Shown: one piece after another, positions 51,762 to 60,905 of the stretch | Layout of the letters: each line of letters begins with the position of its first letter | How positions within the stretch are numbered: position 1 is the first letter of the stretch | Virus record (IMG/VR): IMGVR_UViG_3300025098_000018 | Coordinates: 1 to 64,000 of that record | Length of the DNA stretch: 64,000 nt | Direction: 5' to 3' (one strand) | DNA from: a virus | Translations under genes and position numbers: made by a program | Notes under the pieces: generated by a model | What the model was told of the DNA's origin: nothing | Databases searched by the model: none | What the model saw: only the letters and a program-made list of their open reading frames with translations

Positions 51762-51847
51762 AAAGTGCATTTAAAATATAATTAAAACAGTAGACAGAAG
51801 AATGTATATATGAAAATAATAATTGGAAGACTAAAATAAACTTTTAT

Positions 51848-54800
51848 TTAATCAAAAGCATTAATCTTTTTAAGCTTGCCTAAATTAGTAGACATACCCC
51901 AACCAGCATCATTCTTTACGTCTACAAGCCATGTACTAAATTCAACTCCTTCTTCAATGCTTCCCCACACACGTAGCCAGCCACTACGATTATCTGAGTC
52001 AACGCACTTCCAGCGCATAAAAGCCTTACCATTCTTTGTTGTCTTATGTATTACCTCAGTAACTGTAAACCAGCCAATTCCTCTTTCACCTTGTGGTATA
52101 TCAAATACGCTGTTAATTTGTTTCTGTTTTAATCGATTTATTAATTTAGGTGGAAATAGGAGGTCATCACTTGCATCATTGCTGAGATTGAAATAATTCT
52201 TTATTTTTTCTGATCTGCACCAGTCACTAATAACTTTATATCTAGTAATTAAATGATCTACAATAGGGACAATTGTTTCTTCGTTCTTTTTTGCTCTTTT
52301 TACTGCAGTTTTTGTCATTCCCCAATAACCTTTCTTTAAAATAGCATAATTATCGAGGATCAAATCATGGAGTTGTTTATGATTATCAAGTGTATTATCT
52401 TTAAACTCATCAAGAGACTTAAATGCTTCCATCTTCGCTAGCGATGAAAAAGCTGTTTTGTTTAGCTTTGAATGTTTCCATGCACCTTCTGTATCATAAA
52501 ATAAATTATTTAAATTTTTGTATGGTCTATTTGCAAATACTTCTTCAACAGCTTTGTCTCCTACTCCTTTAAGAGAAGTCAAAGGCGGCACAAAGGCTTT
52601 CAACACATCAGAATATTCCCATTCTAGACCTGAGTGATTTATATCGATTGCAGCAATCTCGTAACCAAAAGATTTAATCTCTGAAATTGCTTTTGACATG
52701 CCTTTAGGATTACCATTTTCAGATTGCAATATCGCAGCAAGCCACTCAGTCTCATAATGAGTATGCAACCAAGCAGCATAATATGACCCGATAGCATATG
52801 CAATAGCATGGGATTTGTTAAAGCCGTAAACAGCAAAATTTTCTATGTCTGCCCATAACTTAGATGATACTGATTCTGGAACATCGTTTAGCTCTTTAGC
52901 ACCTTTAATAAACTTATCTCTAGCAATTGCCTTTTCTGAGCCTTTAGAATGTAGAGTATCTAAAGACTTCTTTACCAAAGTCTTTCTAAGCTTGTCAGCT
53001 TCGCCAGGATCAAATCCGCTTAGCTCTTGTGCTAAAAGCATAAACTGCTCTTGAAACACTACATAGTTAAATGTTGGGCCAAGTATCTTTTCAATAATAG
53101 GATGCTCATATTTTATATCACCTACGTTTCTCTTTGCTTTAACATATTTCTTATGTACATTTGCTTTAAGAGGTCCCGGACGGTAAATTGCAGTTAATGC
53201 TGCTAGTTCCTCAATTGAATCAGGCTCTGCCTCTTTTGCAAAGTTTCTTGCACCTACAGCTGTAAATTGGAAAACACCGCAAAAGTGACCGTCCTTATAT
53301 ACATGTTCCCAAACTTTTTTATCATCCTGTTTTACAAACCTACAATTTAAATACTTATCAAAAAATGCTCGAGCATCTGAGAATGTTGGGTTAGGATTTC
53401 CTTGTTTTTTAAGAATTCTATATATACAGTTTTCTACGTCCTTGAGCAGTGTTAAACCTAAAAAGTCAAACTTTAAAAATCCGTTATCTTCAAGATTTCT
53501 AAAGTTCATACCTTCTGTCCACGGAGTTTGTAGTTCACCACGAACACCAACAATAGGCATAGATTCAGCTAGTGAATCAGCATCTGCTATTATTACGCCT
53601 CCTGCATGTCTACCAATAGCTCTATTCTGCATAAATAAAGTTTCAACATGCTCAGCAACTTCTGGGTATTCTGTCATAAACGAATTATACTCAGGAGAGT
53701 GTTTCATGCAATCTTCATGCTTAAGAACGAACACAGACTTTTCTTGATTCTTGTCCATTGCTTTTTGCATTACTTGATCTTGAAGAGGGCCAGTTACCTT
53801 ATTTACTTCGTCAAATGGAATATCATAAAACTTTGCAATATCTTTTACTAGCGACTTAAGCTTAAGTGTGTTGAAGTTTGATACTGGAATAACAGCATCA
53901 TCACCGTATAGCTCTTTAGCTGCATTGATGAGTTCATCGCGATCACCAGCATCTGTGTCTATGTCTGGCCAAGAAACACGATGCCTACCTAAGAATCTGC
54001 TCCAAAGTAAGTTATAAGGAATAGGGTCAAGCTGAGTAATGCCTAATAGATAGTTAACCAAAGAACCTCCACCACTTCCTCGAGCAGGACCAAATAATGT
54101 CTTCGTTTCAGCCTTTTTAAAGATTTCATACATTGTAATGAAATAAGCTTCATGTCCTAAATACTTAATATCAGACAATTCATATTTAGCTCTATCTACA
54201 TATTCTTTGTTAGTATGTAAACCTTCGCTGATTAAAGCGTTCTTGACTAAGTCTGATAGGTGTTTAAAAGGTGTTTTGTTAGGAATTGATATTGTTGGAA
54301 GCTTTGCACTTACATCTATCCAAGTATCTTCAAAATCATTCCAGACAATGTCATGTGTTCTTTCTATTGACTCTTTAACTAGCTGCTCGTTACCTTTATA
54401 AAAATCGTGTTCTTTGTAACCTTCAAGAAACTCATCCCACATCTGCTGAGCGTTTTTTGGATACAACTCACACTTAAGATCTTCAAATGCTGGAAGCGTT
54501 AGACCATCTTTCTTGCCTAACCATCCAAGCTTTTTATATAACTCTCTTGCTTGCCATTTGTCATTGCTCGGGTAATGAGAGTCTGCTGTTGATATAAGTG
54601 GAATACCCGTTAGCTTATGATGCTCAATAAGATAGTCATTAACAACGTGTTGCTTATTAAGTTTGTTAAATTGTAGCTCTAACTTAAAGTTTTCAATACC
54701 AACAGCATCTGTAAATCTATCTGATAAGTTTTGCAGGTCTTTTTGGATTTCATCACGTGATTTGTCATGAGCTACACCACGAAGTATTCTATTACTGTAT

Positions 54801-55423
54801 ATGCCTCCTAAGCATGCTGTATTGACATGTAAACCTTCGCCGTGCTCTTTAAGCATTTTAAAGTCAATGCGCGGGTATCTATAAAAGCCGTCTTTGTATG
54901 ATTTTTTTACAAGGGTAAATAGATTATTAAGACCCTTTCTATTTCTTGCTGTAACTACTAAGTGATAACGTCGCTTCCACTCATCTTTAAGTATATCAAT
55001 CTTTTTAGATTCATCTTCATCCTCTATGACAAGACCACCACTCTCATCATCAGCATCAATAATGATTTTTTCTTTACTCTTCTTTTCAGCTGCAGCAGCT
55101 GTTTTTGCATCTTTAATTGATTGCTTGTGATCTGCATAGTCGCTAGTCCACTGATCTAGTGAAGGAACAAAATAGAATTCTACTCCGTATATTTGTCTAA
55201 ACTTTCTGCCTGCTTTTTGCATTTTAACAGCATGCGAATGAGCATGTGCAAGACCATTACCATTACCATGATCTGTTAGTGCCCAAGCATCCATTCCTTG
55301 TGATTCAGAAAGAACAAAATCAATGTGATCTGCTGGATATCCTAGACCATCAAAAGTACTAAAAGTTGAGTGTGAATGAAGCGATACAAATCTATTTGGT
55401 GGTGTTATTAAATCAATAGACAA
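51848..55423 (-). CDS. dnaE: DNA polymerase III alpha subunit-like polymerase
   Basis: The main replicative polymerase candidate. The 1191-residue C-family protein has an N-terminal PHP domain (LHSHSTFSTFDG), the palm region GPARGSGGGSLVNYLLGI with catalytic PDIDTD, FLKFDFLGL with the third catalytic Asp, a helix-hairpin-helix region (LTSLKGVGDKAVEE) and a C-terminal OB fold (GWFTVTEVIHKTTKNGKAF). A disordered Lys/Ala/Glu insertion interrupts the PHP domain near residues 105-140. Most phages use family A or B polymerases, so this is unusual. It has its own promoter at 55450-55480. Confidence 0.96.
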   Translation of the reverse strand: MSIDLITPPNRFVSLHSHSTFSTFDGLGYPADHIDFVLSESQGMDAWALTDHGNGNGLAHAHSHAVKMQKAGRKFRQIYGVEFYFVPSLDQWTSDYADHKQSIKDAKTAAAAEKKSKEKIIIDADDESGGLVIEDEDESKKIDILKDEWKRRYHLVVTARNRKGLNNLFTLVKKSYKDGFYRYPRIDFKMLKEHGEGLHVNTACLGGIYSNRILRGVAHDKSRDEIQKDLQNLSDRFTDAVGIENFKLELQFNKLNKQHVVNDYLIEHHKLTGIPLISTADSHYPSNDKWQARELYKKLGWLGKKDGLTLPAFEDLKCELYPKNAQQMWDEFLEGYKEHDFYKGNEQLVKESIERTHDIVWNDFEDTWIDVSAKLPTISIPNKTPFKHLSDLVKNALISEGLHTNKEYVDRAKYELSDIKYLGHEAYFITMYEIFKKAETKTLFGPARGSGGGSLVNYLLGITQLDPIPYNLLWSRFLGRHRVSWPDIDTDAGDRDELINAAKELYGDDAVIPVSNFNTLKLKSLVKDIAKFYDIPFDEVNKVTGPLQDQVMQKAMDKNQEKSVFVLKHEDCMKHSPEYNSFMTEYPEVAEHVETLFMQNRAIGRHAGGVIIADADSLAESMPIVGVRGELQTPWTEGMNFRNLEDNGFLKFDFLGLTLLKDVENCIYRILKKQGNPNPTFSDARAFFDKYLNCRFVKQDDKKVWEHVYKDGHFCGVFQFTAVGARNFAKEAEPDSIEELAALTAIYRPGPLKANVHKKYVKAKRNVGDIKYEHPIIEKILGPTFNYVVFQEQFMLLAQELSGFDPGEADKLRKTLVKKSLDTLHSKGSEKAIARDKFIKGAKELNDVPESVSSKLWADIENFAVYGFNKSHAIAYAIGSYYAAWLHTHYETEWLAAILQSENGNPKGMSKAISEIKSFGYEIAAIDINHSGLEWEYSDVLKAFVPPLTSLKGVGDKAVEEVFANRPYKNLNNLFYDTEGAWKHSKLNKTAFSSLAKMEAFKSLDEFKDNTLDNHKQLHDLILDNYAILKKGYWGMTKTAVKRAKKNEETIVPIVDHLITRYKVISDWCRSEKIKNYFNLSNDASDDLLFPPKLINRLKQKQINSVFDIPQGERGIGWFTVTEVIHKTTKNGKAFMRWKCVDSDNRSGWLRVWGSIEEGVEFSTWLVDVKNDAGWGMSTNLGKLKKINAFD

Positions 55424-55449
55424 ATTATATACCTTTCTTGTTTTTATTT

Positions 55450-55480
55450 ATTATAATTAATTAATATTTAATTTACACGT
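55450..55480 (-). promoter_or_regulatory. Phage promoter, ACGTGTAAA variant + TATAAT
   Basis: Minus-strand ACGTGTAAA (55480-55472), 16 bases, TATAAT (55455-55450), upstream of dnaE. The AAAGG ribosome site follows. Confidence 0.72.
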
Positions 55481-55509
55481 ATTAATATTACTAAGGATCA
55501 TAAATAAGC

Positions 55510-55569
55510 ATGCTAAATAGAAAAGATATAAAAAGGGTTTTAAGTGAAAACTACACAGTTATTAAATGA
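55510..55569 (+). other. Upstream open frame encoding a leader-like peptide
   Basis: ATG at 55510 opens a 19-codon frame, MLNRKDIKRVLSENYTVIK, which ends after the GTG start of the next gene but in another frame. The first 13 residues look like the leaders found on packaged proteins. AAGGAT lies about 11 bases upstream of the ATG. It may be a remnant leader, a regulatory upstream frame or chance. Confidence 0.4.
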
Positions 55570-57202
55570 ATGGAAGACTTTTCTTCTTAACGAGCACAAG
55601 ATAATTTCTCGAGATGAATTAATTCAAACATTACAGAAAAAAGAAAGATCTGAAAGGGAAATTAAGTATTTTATAGAATTTTGGAATAGTAATAGATTTA
55701 TCACAAAATATACACAAGTCATTCAAAATGAAATAAATACAACTCAAGAGCCCGTTAAAGAAATATTAGATGTTTGCAAGCTTCATTATAAAAAAATCTA
55801 TCAATCAGTAGGGCCAAAGATTAAAGATCAAATAGGTAGTGGCAATATTTCTATTGATGAACTTAGAAAACAAATAGATGCTAAGTCCAGTTTTAATAAA
55901 AATGAAGTTAGGCAACAATGCAGATATCAGAGTGGTAAGCCTATAATTGGGAGTTATCAAGACTTTGACGTTGTGTATAGTGGTCGTGACTGGATTGTGA
56001 TTGAACCTAAAACAATACAGGGTTCAATAGCATGGACACATGGAAAACCTGACGGTTCGGAAGAGACTGACCCGAAAAGAAGAAGTGGTTGGTGCACTGG
56101 AGTCTCTACAGGGAATAACATGTTTCCAAATTACGCAGGTAATTTGCACATGTTTTATGTTATAAGAACAGACTATGATAATGACAAGTCTGTGAATAGA
56201 AGACTTTGTTTGTCATATACTGTGTATGAAGGTGAAGCCATATTAGAAGAAAAAGGTGGATCGACAGTTGATGCTAAAAATCAATCTATAGACTCAACAA
56301 CAATAAACGATATAGTTAACAAAGACATATTAGACTTGATTGTAAATAGAGTAAGTACCAGAAAAGAAACGTCATTTGCTGAGATGTATTCAAAAGCTAC
56401 CTTAAGCCAAATCTTAAGAATAGAAAAACAAATGAATGCACAAGGACTTGGAGACGACACAATAAATCAAGAAATGTCAAGCTATTTAAAATACACAAAT
56501 GACAAAAAAGTAGTTGAGCATATAATGAGAAGTTATAAAGAAGAACTAGTTTACAATGATTTAATATATGATGATGCTCCGCTTCCTTTTAGTTTTCTTG
56601 AAAGAAATGACATACTTAATAAATCTGATTTTAATGTCGCGATTGATGAATTAAGTAAAATGTATAAAAATAAAGAGTATATAAACGATTTTTTCTGTAT
56701 ATTAATTGCTTTTTGTGTTGAACACAAAAACTTTAATCTAATAGGGCCTAATTTTAAAGATGAAATGATAGATTACTTTATAGAAAACCCTACAGAAGAT
56801 AGTCAGTATATTGACGAACTAATACTTTCCAACAACGTGTCTAAAGGATTAGAAGATATGATCTGGGGGAGCGAGGCCATTGAAATATACAGACACGAGT
56901 CATTAAATTTAAACGATGTAGTAAAAATACTTACAGTTCTTTCTAAAATGAAAACTTTGTATCTGCAAGGGGAAATTAACGTTATTTCTGCGAATTCTCA
57001 CAGTTCAATACTTCAGTGTATATTACAACAATTTGACTTCTCAAAATATAAAGATCAAAAAGAGTATAGTCAAATAAAAGAAATTCTTAAGACAATATAT
57101 TCAAAACAGGATCACCGCGGTAAGTCTTATTTTAGAGATCATGTTTATCTTTTTGAAAACAAATCAGGCTTAGTAGAGTATATTAAATTGATGCTTTCTT
57201 AA
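55544..57202 (+). CDS. Leader-bearing large hypothetical protein
   Basis: A 552-residue protein from a GTG start with AAGGG six bases upstream. The leader MKTTQLLNEWKTFLLNE parallels that of the 109-residue gene at 13418. After a helical region, residues 140-235 carry a motif SGWCTGVSTGNNMF with LHMFYVIRTD, a pattern seen in some uncharacterised phage proteins. The second half is helical with repeat-like segments. The role is unknown. The leader suggests packaging, and an internal enzyme is possible. Confidence 0.7.
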   Translation: MKTTQLLNEWKTFLLNEHKIISRDELIQTLQKKERSEREIKYFIEFWNSNRFITKYTQVIQNEINTTQEPVKEILDVCKLHYKKIYQSVGPKIKDQIGSGNISIDELRKQIDAKSSFNKNEVRQQCRYQSGKPIIGSYQDFDVVYSGRDWIVIEPKTIQGSIAWTHGKPDGSEETDPKRRSGWCTGVSTGNNMFPNYAGNLHMFYVIRTDYDNDKSVNRRLCLSYTVYEGEAILEEKGGSTVDAKNQSIDSTTINDIVNKDILDLIVNRVSTRKETSFAEMYSKATLSQILRIEKQMNAQGLGDDTINQEMSSYLKYTNDKKVVEHIMRSYKEELVYNDLIYDDAPLPFSFLERNDILNKSDFNVAIDELSKMYKNKEYINDFFCILIAFCVEHKNFNLIGPNFKDEMIDYFIENPTEDSQYIDELILSNNVSKGLEDMIWGSEAIEIYRHESLNLNDVVKILTVLSKMKTLYLQGEINVISANSHSSILQCILQQFDFSKYKDQKEYSQIKEILKTIYSKQDHRGKSYFRDHVYLFENKSGLVEYIKLMLS

Positions 57203-57413
57203 CCCAAAGACCTTCATTGTTTTCCAAGTCTATTGTTTCTTTAGATGTTCCATTTAAATAGACGATTAAACCTTTTGTAAAATAGTGATCTTGTATAATT
57301 TCTACAACTAAACAATTGTTTTTTATTTTTTTTCCGTAATAAAAAATATCGATCATGTCACCTTTGTTTAGTTGAGAAACAAATCTTATTTCTTCTTTAT
57401 GACTATTCAACAT
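57183..57413 (-). CDS. Small SH3-like barrel protein
   Basis: A 76-residue protein with QLNKGDMIDIFYYGKK followed by CLVVEIIQD, the KGDxI pattern of the barrel family. It overlaps the upstream VWA gene by 11 bases and the 3' end of the plus-strand gene by 20 bases. Function unknown. Confidence 0.7.
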   Translation of the reverse strand: MLNSHKEEIRFVSQLNKGDMIDIFYYGKKIKNNCLVVEIIQDHYFTKGLIVYLNGTSKETIDLENNEGLWVKKASI

Positions 57414-58602
57414 ATAACTTTGGCTTTCCCCATCTTAAAGTTATATTTGCATTGTTACCTAACATTTCAGTACAGATATTAAAAGGTTCTACGTCATAAA
57501 ACTTTATAATCTTGTATACACTATCATATAAATAGTCAATATCTTTTTCTAATATTTCTAGATTGTTAAAAACATTTAGTCCTTCTCCTCCAATAACCGG
57601 TCCAATCCTGCACATTATTTCTTTTATAATAGCATTAAATGCTGCAGTTACTTGATTTGCGTTAACAACAAAAGAAAAATCGTTAGAAGCTGAGCTAAGT
57701 GTGTTCCCACTTATAGAGCGAAGTGCTTCAGTATTCGCATTGTCTACACCAAGGGTGTAAATCGTAGTGCAAGGGTTAGAATTAGTTGTATAAATACAAT
57801 TTTCATCACTAATATTCATTATATTGTTTTGGACAAGAGACTGAGATGAATTTATACCTTCGTTTGGAGAGCCATCTGATATTAAGAGTATATAATACGC
57901 TTCATAATTAGTGCTTGATATTTGTTGCAAAGCTTTATTTAAAGGCTTTATGAAATTAGTACCTCCATTTGGATTATTATTGTTGACAATTGACGCTGCT
58001 GTATTATCGTGTTGAATACTTTTACCAATTTCTGTTGATGATATAATATCGCTATTATAAAGAATAACAGAGTAACTTAGATTAAAGTTCGAACTTATAA
58101 ATTGATTAACTGTGTTTTTTAACTGTTGTATTCTATTACCGCTCATTGAGCCGCTGTAGTCTAGCAAAAGTATTACTGCAGCATCAATTAAGTCAACGTT
58201 ATGCTCTTCTTCATTTATATGAACATCGACAGACTTTGTAACGTTTCGTATTCCTGGATTATATGTAGAAGAAACTTTTATTACTCTTTTACATTCGTTT
58301 AAATTATTGCAAACTAATCCTTCATCTATACATTGCATTTGACCGTTAATGTTAACTATTTCAAGGTGACTAACACATTCATCAAAAAATCTTGCATGAC
58401 ATATATTTTCAGTGTCATTAGTCTTTAAAATATTTAATCCTGCATACATTGCACATGCATCAAGCGATTGCTTTTCTTTTGCTACATTAATAGCAATTCT
58501 TGCTATCATTATAATCTTATATGATAAGACTGCTAGTACAGCTGCTAATAACAATGTGACAGCAGAAGCAAAGCCTTTTTCATTACGAAGTTTTTTTTGC
58601 AT
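57403..58602 (-). CDS. TadE/G-like membrane-anchored VWA protein
   Basis: A 399-residue protein. The N-terminus (RNEKGFASAVTLLLAAVLA, then a long hydrophobic helix) resembles TadE/TadG pilus-assembly proteins with a prepilin-like GFA start. A Cys-containing segment and then a VWA domain follow, with MIDAS DYSGSM near 155, a later Thr in NPNGGTNF, and Asp in LLISDGSPN. The rest of the protein would face outside. The ATG at 58602, with AAGGA upstream, is chosen over two earlier in-frame ATGs. A host-derived surface protein in a phage genome is unexpected. Confidence 0.8.
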   Translation of the reverse strand: MQKKLRNEKGFASAVTLLLAAVLAVLSYKIIMIARIAINVAKEKQSLDACAMYAGLNILKTNDTENICHARFFDECVSHLEIVNINGQMQCIDEGLVCNNLNECKRVIKVSSTYNPGIRNVTKSVDVHINEEEHNVDLIDAAVILLLDYSGSMSGNRIQQLKNTVNQFISSNFNLSYSVILYNSDIISSTEIGKSIQHDNTAASIVNNNNPNGGTNFIKPLNKALQQISSTNYEAYYILLISDGSPNEGINSSQSLVQNNIMNISDENCIYTTNSNPCTTIYTLGVDNANTEALRSISGNTLSSASNDFSFVVNANQVTAAFNAIIKEIMCRIGPVIGGEGLNVFNNLEILEKDIDYLYDSVYKIIKFYDVEPFNICTEMLGNNANITLRWGKPKLYVE

Positions 58603-58801
58603 ATAACACAATGTCCTTGTCATATAAATCAAACATGGATATTTTACCTTCAGTTAAAAAAGTAACTTTGCTATTTTTTATTTTTAAAAGCAAACAAGCA
58701 GTTGCTTCAAGCTTAAACTTATAATTACTGTAACTAAACCTTAAATTGTAAAGTTCTCCAATGCAATTTTTATTTAATACTAACTTTGCTTTCTCATACA
58801 T
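58583..58801 (-). CDS. Hypothetical protein, 72 residues
   Basis: A beta-rich small protein (MYEKAKLVLNKNCIGELY onward) with a KNSKVTFLTEGKISMF stretch. Not recognised. It overlaps the nuclease gene upstream and the VWA gene downstream. Confidence 0.6.
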   Translation of the reverse strand: MYEKAKLVLNKNCIGELYNLRFSYSNYKFKLEATACLLLKIKNSKVTFLTEGKISMFDLYDKDIVLYAKKTS

Positions 58802-59573
58802 TCTGTTGTTTCTTTTTTAAATATATCAAGTGTTTTGTTCCTAAGTAGTTTTTGTTTTCTATGTTATCAACTAACCAGTAGTGACCACTTTGTTTTATCT
58901 GAGTATAAAATTCGTGCATTAAAAGAACATCTATGTTTAGACCATTTTCTTTTAATAAATCAGCTGCAAGAAGATTTGAGTTAAATTTTCTATCTCTTCT
59001 AATTGCTTTTAGTTCTACATATCTATCTTCGTCTGGATGGTAGAAGTCTGGTGTATATTGTTTATCTCTTCCTTCATACTTAACAGTAAACGTTTTATGT
59101 TCATATACATAAGGTTTTTTTGTTGCTTCACACCACCTAGCATAATCAGCCTCTAGTGATGATTTAAAAAAATAGTTGTTAGGTAAGTCATATCTAAATC
59201 CCATCCTTCCGTTAGAAGGTATTTCATGAAATCCACTGCTTTGTGCTGTGTATTGACATGTTTTTGAACAATATTTTGTTGCTTCACCAATTGGCTTTTG
59301 ATAATTTTTACCACAAAAGTCACAGCTTAAATCAATTCTAGGCTTTTTGTTAACTTTAATGTAACAGTCTCTAGAACAATATTTCTTTCCTTTTTTTACA
59401 ACAAATTCTTTTTTACAACATAAACAATTAGCTTTTGTGTTATGTATAGTTGAGCTCTCATCTTTGCAAGATCTGCTGCAAAACTTTGACCTTCCTGCTT
59501 TAGAAGGTGGCAAATGGTAATTATTACCACAATTTTTGCATGTCAATTCTATTTTATTTGTTTTTCTAGCCAT
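58794..59573 (-). CDS. Zinc-finger protein with PD-(D/E)XK nuclease-like domain
   Basis: A 259-residue protein. Residues 1-105 hold three Cys-rich modules of the form C-x2-C ... C-x3-C (for example CKNCGNN with FCSRSC). Residues 125-210 have SSLEADYARWCE, YTPDFYHPDE and YVELKA, which fits a PD-(D/E)XK fold like those in homing or restriction-type endonucleases. It could be a phage-encoded homing or host-DNA nuclease. Its start codon is inside a hairpin (59570-59611). Confidence 0.75.
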   Translation of the reverse strand: MARKTNKIELTCKNCGNNYHLPPSKAGRSKFCSRSCKDESSTIHNTKANCLCCKKEFVVKKGKKYCSRDCYIKVNKKPRIDLSCDFCGKNYQKPIGEATKYCSKTCQYTAQSSGFHEIPSNGRMGFRYDLPNNYFFKSSLEADYARWCEATKKPYVYEHKTFTVKYEGRDKQYTPDFYHPDEDRYVELKAIRRDRKFNSNLLAADLLKENGLNIDVLLMHEFYTQIKQSGHYWLVDNIENKNYLGTKHLIYLKKKQQNV

Positions 59574-59611
59574 AAGTAATCTCCTGTTTTTAATTATGAT
59601 GCTACTTATGG
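59570..59611 (-). promoter_or_regulatory. Hairpin sequestering the nuclease start codon
   Basis: On the minus strand CCATAAGTA pairs with TACTTATGG nine bases for nine, across a 24-base loop. The second arm contains the ATG of the zinc-finger nuclease, and the loop holds its AGGAG site. Translation is likely to be reduced or regulated. Confidence 0.6.
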
Positions 59612-59628
59612 TTATTTGTTCAAATAAT

Positions 59629-60618
59629 TTAAAACATAGGAAAAAATTCTTTTAAGTCAACACTTTCTTCTTTTGCTTGCTTTAGATGTTTAAGAGGATT
59701 ATAATTACTTTCTGAATTTTGAATTGATTCCCATGATTGACTAATACCACTTTTTAAAAGTCTAGTCTTTGTAAATCCCATAAATTCTTGAAACTTGTTG
59801 TTACTTAACCTATGATTTCCAAGATAGTCAGTTTCCGGATGCCACTTAATATAATCAGTTAAGCTTTTTCCTGTTACTTCTTCAATCATATTAACAATCT
59901 CTAGCGTTGAGTGTGGGTTTGCTGCTGTAATATTAAAATCCATATTTCTAATTTTTGAATTAATAAGCTGTATTACGCTATAACAAAAGTCTTCTACGTG
60001 CATATAATCTTTAATCTTTTCAGGATTAAGAAACATGTCAACGTTTTTTATGTTGTTTTTAATAGCAAACAAAGATTTTGCTATAAGTGAGTTCATATCA
60101 CCTTCACCACCGTAAGCAAACAAAGGCCTAGTAACTAGCCACTCTTTTGCATTGTTTCGTACAATCATTTCTCCAGCATACTTTTGTATTGCATAATCAG
60201 TCCTAGGAAAAACTTTACTTTCTTCAGACAACTCTTTGTCTTGATACTCAAAAGTATCATAAATTACTGTTGTGCCAGTATATACTATTGTTTGACCTGA
60301 AATGTTTGCTGCCTCTGTAATTATTTTAGTGCCTAACACATTTGTCAGTACAGCATCTTTAGGATTAAGAGCTACAACATCAGTTCCAACTACAGCAGCG
60401 TTGTGAACTATAACATCTAACTCTAACTCATCAAATAATTCAACCCACTTATCAACAGTATTACTATGTACACAAACTTCTTCAGACTTTGTATAGTTCA
60501 TAAACTCATTTGCATAAGACGAGTTGTCTAAAGAAATAAATTCATGATTGTTTTTACTAATTTCAACTGCAAGATTTCTTGCAATAAATCCTTTTTCTCC
60601 AGTAATTGCTATTCTCAT
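59629..60618 (-). CDS. NAD-dependent epimerase/dehydratase
   Basis: A 329-residue extended SDR protein. GEKGFIARN near the start is the dinucleotide motif GxxGxxx. VVIHNAAVVG-like and VYTGTTVIY follow, then YAIQKYAGE with the catalytic Tyr/Lys pair, and a substrate region toward KEFFPMF. The family interconverts nucleotide sugars. The exact sugar is unknown. It could modify surface glycans or DNA sugars. Confidence 0.85.
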   Translation of the reverse strand: MRIAITGEKGFIARNLAVEISKNNHEFISLDNSSYANEFMNYTKSEEVCVHSNTVDKWVELFDELELDVIVHNAAVVGTDVVALNPKDAVLTNVLGTKIITEAANISGQTIVYTGTTVIYDTFEYQDKELSEESKVFPRTDYAIQKYAGEMIVRNNAKEWLVTRPLFAYGGEGDMNSLIAKSLFAIKNNIKNVDMFLNPEKIKDYMHVEDFCYSVIQLINSKIRNMDFNITAANPHSTLEIVNMIEEVTGKSLTDYIKWHPETDYLGNHRLSNNKFQEFMGFTKTRLLKSGISQSWESIQNSESNYNPLKHLKQAKEESVDLKEFFPMF

Positions 60619-60620
60619 TT

Positions 60621-60905
60621 TTACCTTTTATTTGCTGTATTAACACTTTTTATTGACATGTTTTGTGTTTTAATTGTATTTAAATTATGTTTATTATTTT
60701 TAGTAAAATCCATCATTTCGTATTCGTAAAATGATTTAATACCATAACTTGTATCTTGTTTAAACAAAAGTTTTCTATTTAAAACTAAAGAAGTTTTTTT
60801 GTAGCCGTGTGTTCTTTTATTAGTAAATAAAAAAGCATCATAAGTTACTAAGTCGCCAATTCTTAAACCACTTTTATAAACACTGTATTTTTTTATTTTT
60901 TTCAT
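60621..60905 (-). CDS. Small SH3-like barrel protein
   Basis: A 94-residue protein with SGLRIGDLVTYDAF near the N-terminus, the barrel-family motif, and a basic tail (IKSVNTANKR). It starts four bases inside the neighbouring gene of the same type. Function unknown. Confidence 0.7.
   Translation of the reverse strand: MKKIKKYSVYKSGLRIGDLVTYDAFLFTNKRTHGYKKTSLVLNRKLLFKQDTSYGIKSFYEYEMMDFTKNNKHNLNTIKTQNMSIKSVNTANKR

Noticed and set aside
51762-51847. Tiny plus-strand frame starting MKIIIGRLK
   Set aside because: Only nine codons with no conserved feature. The gap holds no supportable gene or strong terminator.
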